NCBI RefSeq assembly: GCF_002914585.1
Contig: NZ_PDDM01000015.1
Span: 1-64,000 of the forward strand
Source: Pseudanabaena sp. BC1403
GTDB lineage: Bacteria > Cyanobacteriota > Cyanobacteriia > Pseudanabaenales > Pseudanabaenaceae
Reading direction: 5' to 3'
Length of the DNA: 64,000 nucleotides
In this document: one piece after another, positions 19,833-28,411 of the stretch
How the letters are laid out: each line of letters opens with the position of its first letter
Position numbering within the stretch: the first letter of the stretch is position 1
The notes under the pieces: model-generated
Databases searched by the model: none
Told to the model about the DNA's origin: nothing
What the model saw: the letters and a program-made list of their open reading frames with translations, nothing else
Translations under genes and position numbers: made by a program

Positions 19833-21527
19833 TCAGTGATCATTGTCCTGAAGATTAGCTAGACCACAAGCAGATGAAGCAATTACGGGAATTCCACAGG
19901 CGATCGCTCTGAGTAATATTCGAGGATTGTGCTCTACAAACGCTGGCAGGATAACCAATCCAACTTGATCGAGACAATCCTGACTATTTGCTCTACAAAT
20001 CGGTACATCCTTCCAGAAATCATCTCCTTCCAACTCATTTCCAAGCACCGTTAATTCTAGGTTTAGCTTTCTCGCCACCTCACGAACTTCGTAAGCTCCT
20101 TTTCTGCCAATCGTAGAAGCAGGAAATAGAATTTTGTTACCCTTAGTAGGAATTGATTTGAGCTCTGGAATGTGCCAATCCAGCGGAACGACCTGATCAG
20201 CGAAAAGGCTGGCTATTTCAGAATGTGGAGTGATTATTTTGCTAGCTTGCTGTAGAGCTTGACGCTCAATTTTTGCGAATGTCTCACTGGCTCTAAAATC
20301 CTTTAAAGTAGGACTTTCGGGATGTAATCTATAGACTAGATCTAATCGCTCTTGCAAAATATCGATGGGCAATCTTGTCATCAATACATCAAAAGTTCTG
20401 CCCTGCAAAACTCCCGCTTGCCATAACCAAGGGAGTAAATTTTGCATCACCACAACATGCGTTACATCATAGGTTAGCAAAGCGGCGAAGTCCTTAGCTA
20501 GCTTCTGATCATATTTCAGTAACAGACTTTGTATCGATTTCCCTTGTGGTGGCAAATTTCTTGATTGCCAAGCTCTCATTAAAGTTGTCAATGTCGCCTT
20601 ACCAACCTTAGCAAATCCATCTTGAGTCCATTTGTAGTTATTCTTGTGAAACCTATGTCCATCAAGCGGAATACCCAAAATATCATGACTCGATCTTTGT
20701 GATTGGATATAGCGATCGTATTCAATCCAATATTCATTAACTAAAAAGACCGTCTTGCCAAAATCTGAGCGCATTTTGCTATGCGGAATATTTCTAAAGC
20801 AAGAGCTAACTTGGCAACTTACACAATTGTGGCGATCGCCAATCGTCTCGCGATCTTGAACATCTACTTTACCAACTGGATAATTACCTCGCTCACCTTT
20901 TAGCCTTAGTACCAATGAGTTATGCGTCAGATTTGCTTCAATTCTCACTGCACGATTTACTTTAAACCTTAAGTCCACATAGTTCCAAAATACTGTAGCA
21001 TCTCTACCAATTTCAGCCAAAGAACCTGGAATGATTTGGGTGTGAGCATGTCGCTCCACAATCTCAAAGCCAGCATCTAAAGCGATGCTATAAAGAGCAT
21101 TGGATAGCTGGCATAAACCACCAGCAATACTAGGAATAATGCAACCCTGCCGAATCTCCCGTCCTTCCATATAACCTTTCCATTGCGAAGGCCTCCCAAT
21201 CTGCTGCCAGAAGCTAAACATCTTAAGGGGTTGGATTTCAATTCCATCAATGTTTTTAATCGCTATTCTCAGGTTATGGATTTTCCCCGCTAGTAGCTCC
21301 TGCTCTGAGGCTAATTCACTTGTCCATAGCGGAGTTATAGACTCCGCAATGACATTTTGTGTTGAAAGGCGATCGGACTTAGTATGAGTAGTAACTGGAT
21401 GAATTAGATCAGAGATTGCTCTTTTTATGCGGAAGAAACTAGCTTTGATCGCAAATAAACTTGCATGTTTAAAATTAGGAGTTTTATCCCTTTGTCTTTG
21501 GATTGAGTACTGCGTTGTTGTATTCAT
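19833..21527 (-). CDS. VanW-domain protein fused to a GT-B glycosyltransferase-like domain
   Basis: Residues about 80-215 form a VanW domain: KMFSFWQQIGRPSQWKGY, IPSIAGGLCQLSNALY and GFEIVERHAHT. VanW occurs next to glycopeptide-resistance genes, but its reaction is not established. Four Cys in NCVSCQVSSCF (about 235-246) could bind metal. Residues about 255-564 resemble a GT4 C-terminal domain, with KILFPASTIGRKGAYEVREVA and PAFVEHNPRILLRAIACGIPVIAS. The last motif is where the donor-binding E-x7-E site would be, but the first Glu is not clear. The chain ends soon after it (NLQDNDH), short for a GT4, right beside the composite repeat at 19725-19824. The C-terminus may therefore be clipped. 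Function is open. Confidence 0.75.
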   Translation of the reverse strand: MNTTTQYSIQRQRDKTPNFKHASLFAIKASFFRIKRAISDLIHPVTTHTKSDRLSTQNVIAESITPLWTSELASEQELLAGKIHNLRIAIKNIDGIEIQPLKMFSFWQQIGRPSQWKGYMEGREIRQGCIIPSIAGGLCQLSNALYSIALDAGFEIVERHAHTQIIPGSLAEIGRDATVFWNYVDLRFKVNRAVRIEANLTHNSLVLRLKGERGNYPVGKVDVQDRETIGDRHNCVSCQVSSCFRNIPHSKMRSDFGKTVFLVNEYWIEYDRYIQSQRSSHDILGIPLDGHRFHKNNYKWTQDGFAKVGKATLTTLMRAWQSRNLPPQGKSIQSLLLKYDQKLAKDFAALLTYDVTHVVVMQNLLPWLWQAGVLQGRTFDVLMTRLPIDILQERLDLVYRLHPESPTLKDFRASETFAKIERQALQQASKIITPHSEIASLFADQVVPLDWHIPELKSIPTKGNKILFPASTIGRKGAYEVREVARKLNLELTVLGNELEGDDFWKDVPICRANSQDCLDQVGLVILPAFVEHNPRILLRAIACGIPVIASSACGLANLQDNDH

Positions 21528-21591
21528 GATTTCGACTTTTGCTCAAATGTCTGTTTGAAGATATTCAGCAATTTTCGAGCAAACGAACCAC

Positions 21592-21615
21592 AATAAATCT
21601 TCTAGAAGATTTATT
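21592..21615. promoter_or_regulatory. Perfect 24-bp palindrome in a divergent promoter region
   Basis: AATAAATCTTCT and its exact reverse complement abut at 21603/21604 with no loop. It lies in the 262-bp gap between the divergent VanW-fusion and SNF2 genes, about 65 bp from the first and 175 bp from the second. A perfect dyad without loop or T-tract fits an operator better than a terminator; no regulator is identified. Confidence 0.5.
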
Positions 21616-21789
21616 AATTCGGGTTTGAGCGTCAAGCGCTGTAACTATCTAAATATTCTGAATACACTGATTGCAAAGACTTTAAATTTGTTCCTTTCCT
21701 TAGGCAAATAAATAGATTTCGGTATATATTTGATTGGATAGACTGTATCAAGTTCAATATCTTTTGCCCTAGTCTAATCGAGCAATTTT

Positions 21790-24700
21790 ATGAAAATTCT
21801 GCATGGTACTTGGATTCCTGCGCATAACAGCGATTTTATTCAAACTGGTAATTTTTATGTTTGGGTAGAGACGACTGAAGCTAAGGCGATCGCTACAAAC
21901 AAGCGCAAATCATCCAAGACGGTGCAAGCATCTGATGCGATCGCAAAACATCCTGCGAGTTTGGGTGAATCAGATTTAAAGTCATTTCTCTATAAGGATC
22001 TAGCCATCAAGGATGATCTTCTAGAGGAACCAAGTAATAAAAGATATGAAAAGGCAAAGATTATCTTTCCTCAATATTTTCTTTTGCCAACTAGCGATAA
22101 TCAACCATTACCATCTTTAGAATCGGCACGATATTTAGAAATTGATAGCCCTGAAGATTTTGATTTGCAATATTGGCAAATTGATTGTTATCAGGTGACT
22201 ACTCCCGTCAAAACAGGTAGTTACACATATCGTCGAGCGATTAATGTTGTCAAATTGCTGAATGATTTACATTTCATAGCGATCAATAATCTTGCCGAAG
22301 TTCAGCTAGGCTCCGATTTACTATTTTGGTATCACTACACCCAAGCCTTCAAACAGATTATTCTCAAGGATCAATATATTCCTGCCTTTAAGTATCGAGA
22401 ACTTGAGGTGAAAGCTACTAAAGCAACCAAAACTTCTGCTAAAACATCTGCAAAGCCGAAAAAAGAAGCAAGTCAAGCCCCAAAATTTGAGATTTATCCA
22501 GCTTGGGAGATCGTGTCTGAGAAATATGAAGAAGAACTCGGACAATATGTAGAATATATGCCCCTTGCCTGTGTTGCAGGATTTAGCGAACCTAATTCTC
22601 AACCGTTATTTAGCGATCGCCTCACCCTATTGCAGCATTTCTCAGAATCATTGCTGCATAATATCGTTACTCATACTCCATCAACTGCCCAATTTGATAA
22701 GCAAGTATTTGATTCTTTATTACACAAGGGTTTGGATTTTTCTGATGATCGCTTTGGCGATTCGATGCTTGCTGGTGATGCAGCATTAGAAGAGTATCAA
22801 CAATGGCAAGCATGGCGACAAAAAATTGTTCGCACCCAATCGAATTCTGCTTTTTATCTCTGCTTTCAACTCCAAGCACCTGTAAAAGAGCAAGAGCCTT
22901 GGCAACTGGTATTTCAAGTTGCTCCTAAACAAGATCCATCGCTGAAATTACCACTAGCCGATTATTGGACAATGACGGCGGCGAAAAAGAAAGCAATGGA
23001 AAAGCAATTTGGCAAAGAGTTTGAGCAAAATCTATTATTAAATCTTGGTTATGCTGCCCGAATCTATAATCCAGTTTGGCAAGGATTAGAAACCGATCGC
23101 CCGATTGGCTTAAGTCTCGATCTTGACCAAGCCTTTGAATTTTTGAAGGAATCGGCTTGGGTTTTAGAGGATGCTGGTTATAAAGTTGTTGTACCTGCTT
23201 GGTGGACCCCAATGGGACGACGCAGGGCAAAAATGCGCTTGAAGGGATCGGGCAAAAGTGCCACTAGTAGCAAGACTCAAGCCAAGAGCTACTTTGGTTT
23301 CGATCAACTGGTGGAATATCAGTATGAATTAGCGATCGGGGATGAAACGGTTTCCGCAAAGGAATGGGAACAACTAGTAAATGCTAAAGTGCCGCTAGTC
23401 AAGTTTCGCGGCGAATGGATCGAACTCGATCGCGACAAAATGCAGGAGATGCTGACTTTTTGGCACCAGCAAGGACAAGGCACGTCGGCAATGAGTCTGA
23501 TTGACTTAATGAAGTTAACTGCCACCGATCCTGATTGGGAAGTCGATCGCAATAGTGTCCTTGCGGAGATGCTGACTAAGTTGCAGGATAAGCAACAATT
23601 TGAACCCATCGAAAATCCACCGCAATTAAAGGGAACTTTGCGCGAATACCAAAAACGCGGTGTGGCATGGTTGCAATATTTGGAAAATCTGGGCTTAAAT
23701 GGCTGTCTAGCCGATGATATGGGCTTGGGTAAGACAGTTCAGATTATTGCGAGATTGGTGAATGAACGTGCTGCAATTACAGAAATTTGCGAACCCACTA
23801 AAGCTAAAAAATCAACAAAAACAACAAAACCTAAAAAGGTTCTTCCCGCCTTTGAGTCAGTAGCTGAAATTCCGCCCACGTTACTGATTGCCCCCACTTC
23901 CGTTGTCGGTAACTGGCAAAAGGAAATCGAGAAGTTTGCGCCCCATTTACGAGCGATCGTGCATCATGGTAGCGATCGCATTCAAGATGCTGCCGCTTTT
24001 CAAGAGATCTATCAAACCCATGATTTGATCATTACTTCCTTTACCCTCATTCGCAAAGATGAAGCTCTATTTAATTCCGTAAACTGGCATCGGATTGTGA
24101 TTGATGAAGCCCAAAACATCAAAAATCCCAAAGCCGCCCAAACTAAAGCAATTCTTAAATTAGAGTCAAAGCACCGTCTCGCCCTCACAGGCACACCCGT
24201 TGAGAATCGTCTTTTAGATTTATGGTCAATTTTCAACTTCCTAAATCCCAACTACTTGGGTAAAGAAGCACAGTTTAAAAAATCCTTTGAAACGCCAATT
24301 CAAAAGAATAACGATCAAATTCAGGCAGGTGTATTAAAAAAACTGGTCGAGCCATTTATTTTGCGGCGCGTCAAAACCGATCAATCGATCATTAAAGACC
24401 TGCCCGATAAAATCGAACAAAAGCTTTATACCAACCTCACTAAAGAGCAAGCCTCGCTTTATGAAGTAGTGGTTAGGGATGTGGAAAAACAACTTAATGA
24501 AGTCGAAGGAATTCAGCGTAAGGGATTAATTCTCTCGACATTGCTCAAACTTAAACAAATTTGCAATCATCCGCGCCAGTTTTTGCAAGATGGTAGCGAT
24601 TTTACAACCGAGCGATCGCATAAGCTTAGCCGTTTATCCGAGATGATGGAGGAAGTAATTTCCGAAGGAGAAAGTCTGTTAATCTTTACGCAGTTTACGG

Positions 24701-25158
24701 AGATCGGTGATGCTTTGGAAAAATATATCCGTCAAAAGCTGCATTACAATACCTACTACATTCACGGTGGCACAAATCGCGATAAACGCGAGCGGATGAT
24801 TACTGAGTTCCAAGATCCTGAAACGGAGCCTTCGGTATTTATTCTTTCGCTTAAGGCTGGTGGTGTCGGTATTACGCTCACCAAGGCAAACCACGTTTTC
24901 CACTTCGATCGCTGGTGGAATCCCGCCGTTGAAGACCAAGCCACCGATCGCGCCTTTCGGATTGGTCAGAAGAAAAATGTCTTTGTTCACAAATTCATCA
25001 CTATCGGCTCCCTAGAGGAGCGCATCGATCAAATGATTGAGGACAAAAAGAAACTCGCAGGTGCGATCGTTGGTGCGGATGAGTCTTGGCTCACGGAGCT
25101 AGACAACGACAAGTTCAAGCAACTTATTGCTTTGAATAAGAGTGCAATTATGGATTAA
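21790..25158 (+). CDS. SNF2-family DEAD/DEAH helicase (HepA/RapA-like)
   Basis: This is a Swi2/Snf2 ATPase, a DNA translocase that remodels protein-DNA contacts. The N-terminal half (1-600) has the SNF2-associated region typical of bacterial members (IGLSLDLDQAFEFLKESAWVL). The ATPase starts with LREYQKRGVAWL near residue 617. Walker A is DDMGLGKTVQ, motif II is DEAQNIKN, motif III is LALTGTPVENRL, and the helicase C-terminal motifs are SLKAGGVGITLTKANHVF and ATDRAFRIGQ. It is 1122 residues and full length. The SWIM-finger gene follows after 60 bp on the same strand. Such SNF2-SWIM pairs are widespread in cyanobacteria; their substrate is unclear. Confidence 0.93.
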   Translation: MKILHGTWIPAHNSDFIQTGNFYVWVETTEAKAIATNKRKSSKTVQASDAIAKHPASLGESDLKSFLYKDLAIKDDLLEEPSNKRYEKAKIIFPQYFLLPTSDNQPLPSLESARYLEIDSPEDFDLQYWQIDCYQVTTPVKTGSYTYRRAINVVKLLNDLHFIAINNLAEVQLGSDLLFWYHYTQAFKQIILKDQYIPAFKYRELEVKATKATKTSAKTSAKPKKEASQAPKFEIYPAWEIVSEKYEEELGQYVEYMPLACVAGFSEPNSQPLFSDRLTLLQHFSESLLHNIVTHTPSTAQFDKQVFDSLLHKGLDFSDDRFGDSMLAGDAALEEYQQWQAWRQKIVRTQSNSAFYLCFQLQAPVKEQEPWQLVFQVAPKQDPSLKLPLADYWTMTAAKKKAMEKQFGKEFEQNLLLNLGYAARIYNPVWQGLETDRPIGLSLDLDQAFEFLKESAWVLEDAGYKVVVPAWWTPMGRRRAKMRLKGSGKSATSSKTQAKSYFGFDQLVEYQYELAIGDETVSAKEWEQLVNAKVPLVKFRGEWIELDRDKMQEMLTFWHQQGQGTSAMSLIDLMKLTATDPDWEVDRNSVLAEMLTKLQDKQQFEPIENPPQLKGTLREYQKRGVAWLQYLENLGLNGCLADDMGLGKTVQIIARLVNERAAITEICEPTKAKKSTKTTKPKKVLPAFESVAEIPPTLLIAPTSVVGNWQKEIEKFAPHLRAIVHHGSDRIQDAAAFQEIYQTHDLIITSFTLIRKDEALFNSVNWHRIVIDEAQNIKNPKAAQTKAILKLESKHRLALTGTPVENRLLDLWSIFNFLNPNYLGKEAQFKKSFETPIQKNNDQIQAGVLKKLVEPFILRRVKTDQSIIKDLPDKIEQKLYTNLTKEQASLYEVVVRDVEKQLNEVEGIQRKGLILSTLLKLKQICNHPRQFLQDGSDFTTERSHKLSRLSEMMEEVISEGESLLIFTQFTEIGDALEKYIRQKLHYNTYYIHGGTNRDKRERMITEFQDPETEPSVFILSLKAGGVGITLTKANHVFHFDRWWNPAVEDQATDRAFRIGQKKNVFVHKFITIGSLEERIDQMIEDKKKLAGAIVGADESWLTELDNDKFKQLIALNKSAIMD

Positions 25159-25218
25159 ATAAGATTACCGAAACGCGGCAATCTCTTAAAAATTTAGGAA
25201 TAAAATAGGAGTAAAACA

Positions 25219-26058
25219 ATGGCAAAACATAGTCGAACATGGTGGGGGCAAAAATTCATTAGCGCCCTCGAATCTTTCACCGATTCAGGTAGACTCCAAC
25301 GCGGTCGCGCCTATTCGGGAGACAGTCGCATTCTTTATTTCGATATTACCAAAGGACTCGCCACGGCAACTATTCGCGGTAACGTCAATCCTTATTTTGG
25401 AGTCTATAAAGAGCCTCACTATGATACTGAAGTAAAAATGACCGCGATCGCAGCTAAGGACTGGACAAAAATCATTGCCAATATGTCCTCAAAGGCAAGT
25501 GTAGTCGCTAGATTATTGCTCAATGAAGTGCCTGAAAATATTGAAGATAGCTTTACCGCCGTTGGCAAACATCTATTACCCTATAGCAGCAAAGACTTTC
25601 ATACGGAATGTACCTGTCCCGACTATTCCAATCCTTGCAAACATATTGCAGGGTTATGTTACCGACTTTCGGGTGAGATGGATCAAGATCCATTTCTGCT
25701 ATTCGAGATGCGCGGCATATCTAAAGAAGATCTGCAAGCAGAACTAATCAAATCACCCCTCGGTAAAGCCCTCGCATCAGAATTAGGCGATCGCACTCTT
25801 GAACCAGAAGTAGCAACCTCTTACTTCACTAAACCTCAAACCGTAGCTATCAAAGAAACTCCTTCCCTCAAACAATTTTGGCAGGGACAAAAGCGCCTAC
25901 CACAGGCAATTCCCTTTGCTACTCCTGCAAGTGTGTCAGCGATCGCTATCAAAAAACAAGGCGACAACCCGCCTTTTTGGCATAAGGATAGTTCATTTAT
26001 CGAAACTATGGAGATACTTTACGATCGCGTAAAAAACAAAAACTCATCACTGTTATAG
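25219..26058 (+). CDS. SWIM zinc-finger protein
   Basis: This 279-residue partner of the SNF2 helicase contains the SWIM metal-binding motif C-x-C-x6-C-x-H in CTCPDYSNPCKHIAGLCY (about residues 132-149), expected to bind zinc and then DNA or protein. The start MAKHSRTWWGQKFISALESF is typical of the bacterial SWIM group that accompanies SNF2 helicases. An AGGAG sequence about 8 bases upstream supports the ATG at 25219. It is in one transcription unit with the helicase and is followed by the hairpin at 26064-26103. A role in regulating or targeting the helicase is an inference from the recurring pairing. Confidence 0.9.
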   Translation: MAKHSRTWWGQKFISALESFTDSGRLQRGRAYSGDSRILYFDITKGLATATIRGNVNPYFGVYKEPHYDTEVKMTAIAAKDWTKIIANMSSKASVVARLLLNEVPENIEDSFTAVGKHLLPYSSKDFHTECTCPDYSNPCKHIAGLCYRLSGEMDQDPFLLFEMRGISKEDLQAELIKSPLGKALASELGDRTLEPEVATSYFTKPQTVAIKETPSLKQFWQGQKRLPQAIPFATPASVSAIAIKKQGDNPPFWHKDSSFIETMEILYDRVKNKNSSLL

Positions 26059-26063
26059 CTCCC

Positions 26064-26103
26064 AAAACTAATGTAGTGTGGGCTAGCTCACTACATTAGT
26101 TTT
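26064..26103. terminator. Bidirectional terminator between SWIM gene and eCIS operon end
   Basis: Arms AAAACTAATGTAGTG and CACTACATTAGTTTT pair exactly around a short loop, with T-runs on both sides. The stop codon of the WD40 gene (26096-26098) lies inside the right arm, so the hairpin ends the eCIS operon and the SNF2-SWIM unit together. Confidence 0.85.
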
Positions 26104-28270
26104 CGTTTTTATCACAGCCAAGATTAAAAAGTCGATCTGATTGTTGCCCAAATACTCGACCGATTCCAGTGCCCGTCATAATCAAAACATCCCTGTTAGT
26201 TAGGTGAATATCAACGGCATTAATATTAGATGGTTTAACATCTAAGGTCTTACCATTAATAAAACTAGAAACTCGCTTGCCATTACCAGTGAGCATCCAT
26301 AGCTTGACTTCCTTATCATCTCCACCACTAGCTAAGTAGCAACCTTCTTCACTAAACGCCACCGATCGCACGGGCTTGCCATGATGAGCATTTTCCCATC
26401 CATCCAGCATTTCACAGGGGCGATCGCTTTGTAAACAGGTCTTCAAATCCCAAATAGCAATATATCCTTGATTATCTCCAGTCGCGAGCATATTCCGTTT
26501 GCGATCGGTAGCTGAGATGCTTTGGATATAATCATCCTGTCCACCAACTTTAGGATAGGGAATTACTTTTACGGTATCTTTAACCCAATTCCAAAGTACA
26601 AGTTGGTTATATCGACCTGCGATCGCCAAAGTACTGTCGTCTTGACCGACTAAAGCGATCGACGCAACCGCAAAATCAAATTTTTTGATTTGACTAGGCT
26701 GAGTTGGTGGGTTGGTGAACAAGTTTTGAAGATCCCAGCGTAAGACAGCGCCACTGCCATGACCACTAAATAGTGTTCGAGAATCAAGCGTATAAGCTAA
26801 GTCAAAAACTCGGTCATCTGCCTGATTGCTAAACGTTGCTAAAGGACTCTTACCAATATTGTCAGACTTCCAAATTTGAATTTCACCATTTTCCAATCCT
26901 GCCGCCACAAAATCGTTGTTAACTGGACGGAAACGAGCTACTCGAATAGCTTTTTGGGCTTCGCCAATAGATCCTAGATCTTGATTGACCCATGGCAAAT
27001 AGAAACCATCTATAGCCCATTTACGCATTGTCCGATCGTTAGAACTACTAATCCCATATGTACCAGTACCATCAAACTGTACTGAAGTAACTGCACCTTT
27101 ATGAGGAGGGAATGGATTGTTAGGATTAAGCCATGATAGCCACCAAATAAAGATTAACATCAGCACCATCAAAATCACAGCCAAAATAGTGGGAATTACT
27201 GGTTTAATAACCACTTCGACTGCTTGAATTTCATCAACTGTATTAACTCTAGGGTCTTGCCAATTAGCTTTAACAAATAAATTCAATTTCTGGACTTTAG
27301 CAAACCAAGATCGAGATTTATTGATTTCCAGACTTAGTTCTGTCTTACTGAACGGTTCAACGCTAGCTTCATTAGGAGAAATCTCAAAGGAAAAATCTGA
27401 ATAATCACTAGTCTGAACATTTTCAATTTCAAAATCAATTTTTTGTGGCAGATTACTAGCATTATCAGCAATTAAAGTAAATATAGCAGGTGATGATTGC
27501 CAAAATTTCCACCACGATGTCCAATCTCGATTAGAGGGAATCGTTTGTTTTTTTGGTGAACAGAGAAATTCTAGAGAACCTTTGGGTAAAACTTCTAAAG
27601 TGCATTGAGATTCAGAGGAAGAGCCATTAGTATGCGAAACAGCAATAGTAAAATTATAAAGTTGAGAGATCGTGCCATGGTCAAAGGGGGGATTACATAA
27701 AAATGCGGTTTTGAATTTTGCCCCTGGTTTTAGTGGAAATTGCTGAATATTCCCTTTCGGTAGCCATGAATCAGGTAGACCAAGGCAGGTTAAGGTGACA
27801 TTAGTATTCTGTTTACTGGGATTCCCAATCAAAATCGGAATTTCTATATTTTCGAGGGGAGTAGCTTGGATCTTGTAAAAAGGTGCATCTAAATCTAAGT
27901 GCGATCGCCCTGCACCTTCTTCCAAGATAATTCGCATTACAGCTCGATTTTCTTCTCGCAGTTCAATCGAAAAGGCTTTTACTGTAATATTCATAATGCC
28001 AGTGAAACCTGGGATCGGGGTTTCAATAATTGAAACCACAAATTCCACTAAGTCGCCTGGTGGAATCTTCACACTCACGTCAGGAGAAACTGTAAACCAT
28101 TCATAGTCAATAGCTTGAGTATCTGCTCCTGCGGCAGCTATATCAATTTGAAAGCTGGCAAATTGATTGCTGTCATTAATGACAACTACTGGGAAAGAAT
28201 TTTTTTCAGAACCAATTTTAAAATTTAGTTCTTTTTGAGGCATCTCTAAGCCAATCTGATTTGCTGACAT
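26096..28270 (-). CDS. eCIS-operon membrane protein: Ig-like N-terminal region, one TM helix, WD40 propeller
   Basis: This protein is predicted to be 724 residues. The ATG at 28270 is preferred to one at 28318 because AAGGAA lies just upstream. Residues 1-355 form beta-rich Ig-like domains (PPGDLVEFVVSI, PLKPGAKFKTAFLCNPP, EPFSKTELSLEI). One strong helix follows at about 359-381 (VIPTILAVILMVLMLIFIWW). Residues 389-724 carry about six or seven WD40 blades (TSVQFDGTGTYGISSSNDRT, SVAFSEEGCYLASGGDDKEV). It is the last gene of the eCIS run. A single-span protein with two large interaction domains could tie the baseplate to a membrane, as published for the thylakoid-anchored system of Anabaena; that role is inferred. 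Confidence 0.8.
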   Translation of the reverse strand: MSANQIGLEMPQKELNFKIGSEKNSFPVVVINDSNQFASFQIDIAAAGADTQAIDYEWFTVSPDVSVKIPPGDLVEFVVSIIETPIPGFTGIMNITVKAFSIELREENRAVMRIILEEGAGRSHLDLDAPFYKIQATPLENIEIPILIGNPSKQNTNVTLTCLGLPDSWLPKGNIQQFPLKPGAKFKTAFLCNPPFDHGTISQLYNFTIAVSHTNGSSSESQCTLEVLPKGSLEFLCSPKKQTIPSNRDWTSWWKFWQSSPAIFTLIADNASNLPQKIDFEIENVQTSDYSDFSFEISPNEASVEPFSKTELSLEINKSRSWFAKVQKLNLFVKANWQDPRVNTVDEIQAVEVVIKPVIPTILAVILMVLMLIFIWWLSWLNPNNPFPPHKGAVTSVQFDGTGTYGISSSNDRTMRKWAIDGFYLPWVNQDLGSIGEAQKAIRVARFRPVNNDFVAAGLENGEIQIWKSDNIGKSPLATFSNQADDRVFDLAYTLDSRTLFSGHGSGAVLRWDLQNLFTNPPTQPSQIKKFDFAVASIALVGQDDSTLAIAGRYNQLVLWNWVKDTVKVIPYPKVGGQDDYIQSISATDRKRNMLATGDNQGYIAIWDLKTCLQSDRPCEMLDGWENAHHGKPVRSVAFSEEGCYLASGGDDKEVKLWMLTGNGKRVSSFINGKTLDVKPSNINAVDIHLTNRDVLIMTGTGIGRVFGQQSDRLFNLGCDKNEN

Positions 28271-28352
28271 CGCTGTGTGTTCCTTGTTTTCTCTGTTTGG
28301 GTATAGCGTTGAAATCATTTAAGAATTGCTTTCTGCGATCAAAAGCTTTAAG

Positions 28353-28398
28353 AGCTCCCCCTCAATCCCCATTTGCGCAGGGGGATTGAGGGGGAGCT
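28353..28398. repeat. 18-bp perfect hairpin, same family as 13909-13961
   Basis: Arms AGCTCCCCCTCAATCCCC (28353-28370) and its exact reverse complement (28381-28398) flank a 10-base loop. It lies between the Cache-HAMP gene and the WD40 gene and may reduce read-through into the latter. Confidence 0.85.
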
Positions 28399-28411
28399 AG
28401 ACTGGGGTGCT

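Noticed and set aside
22321-24990. Minus-strand frames within the SNF2 gene
   Set aside because: They overlap well-supported helicase motifs on the plus strand and have no family features.
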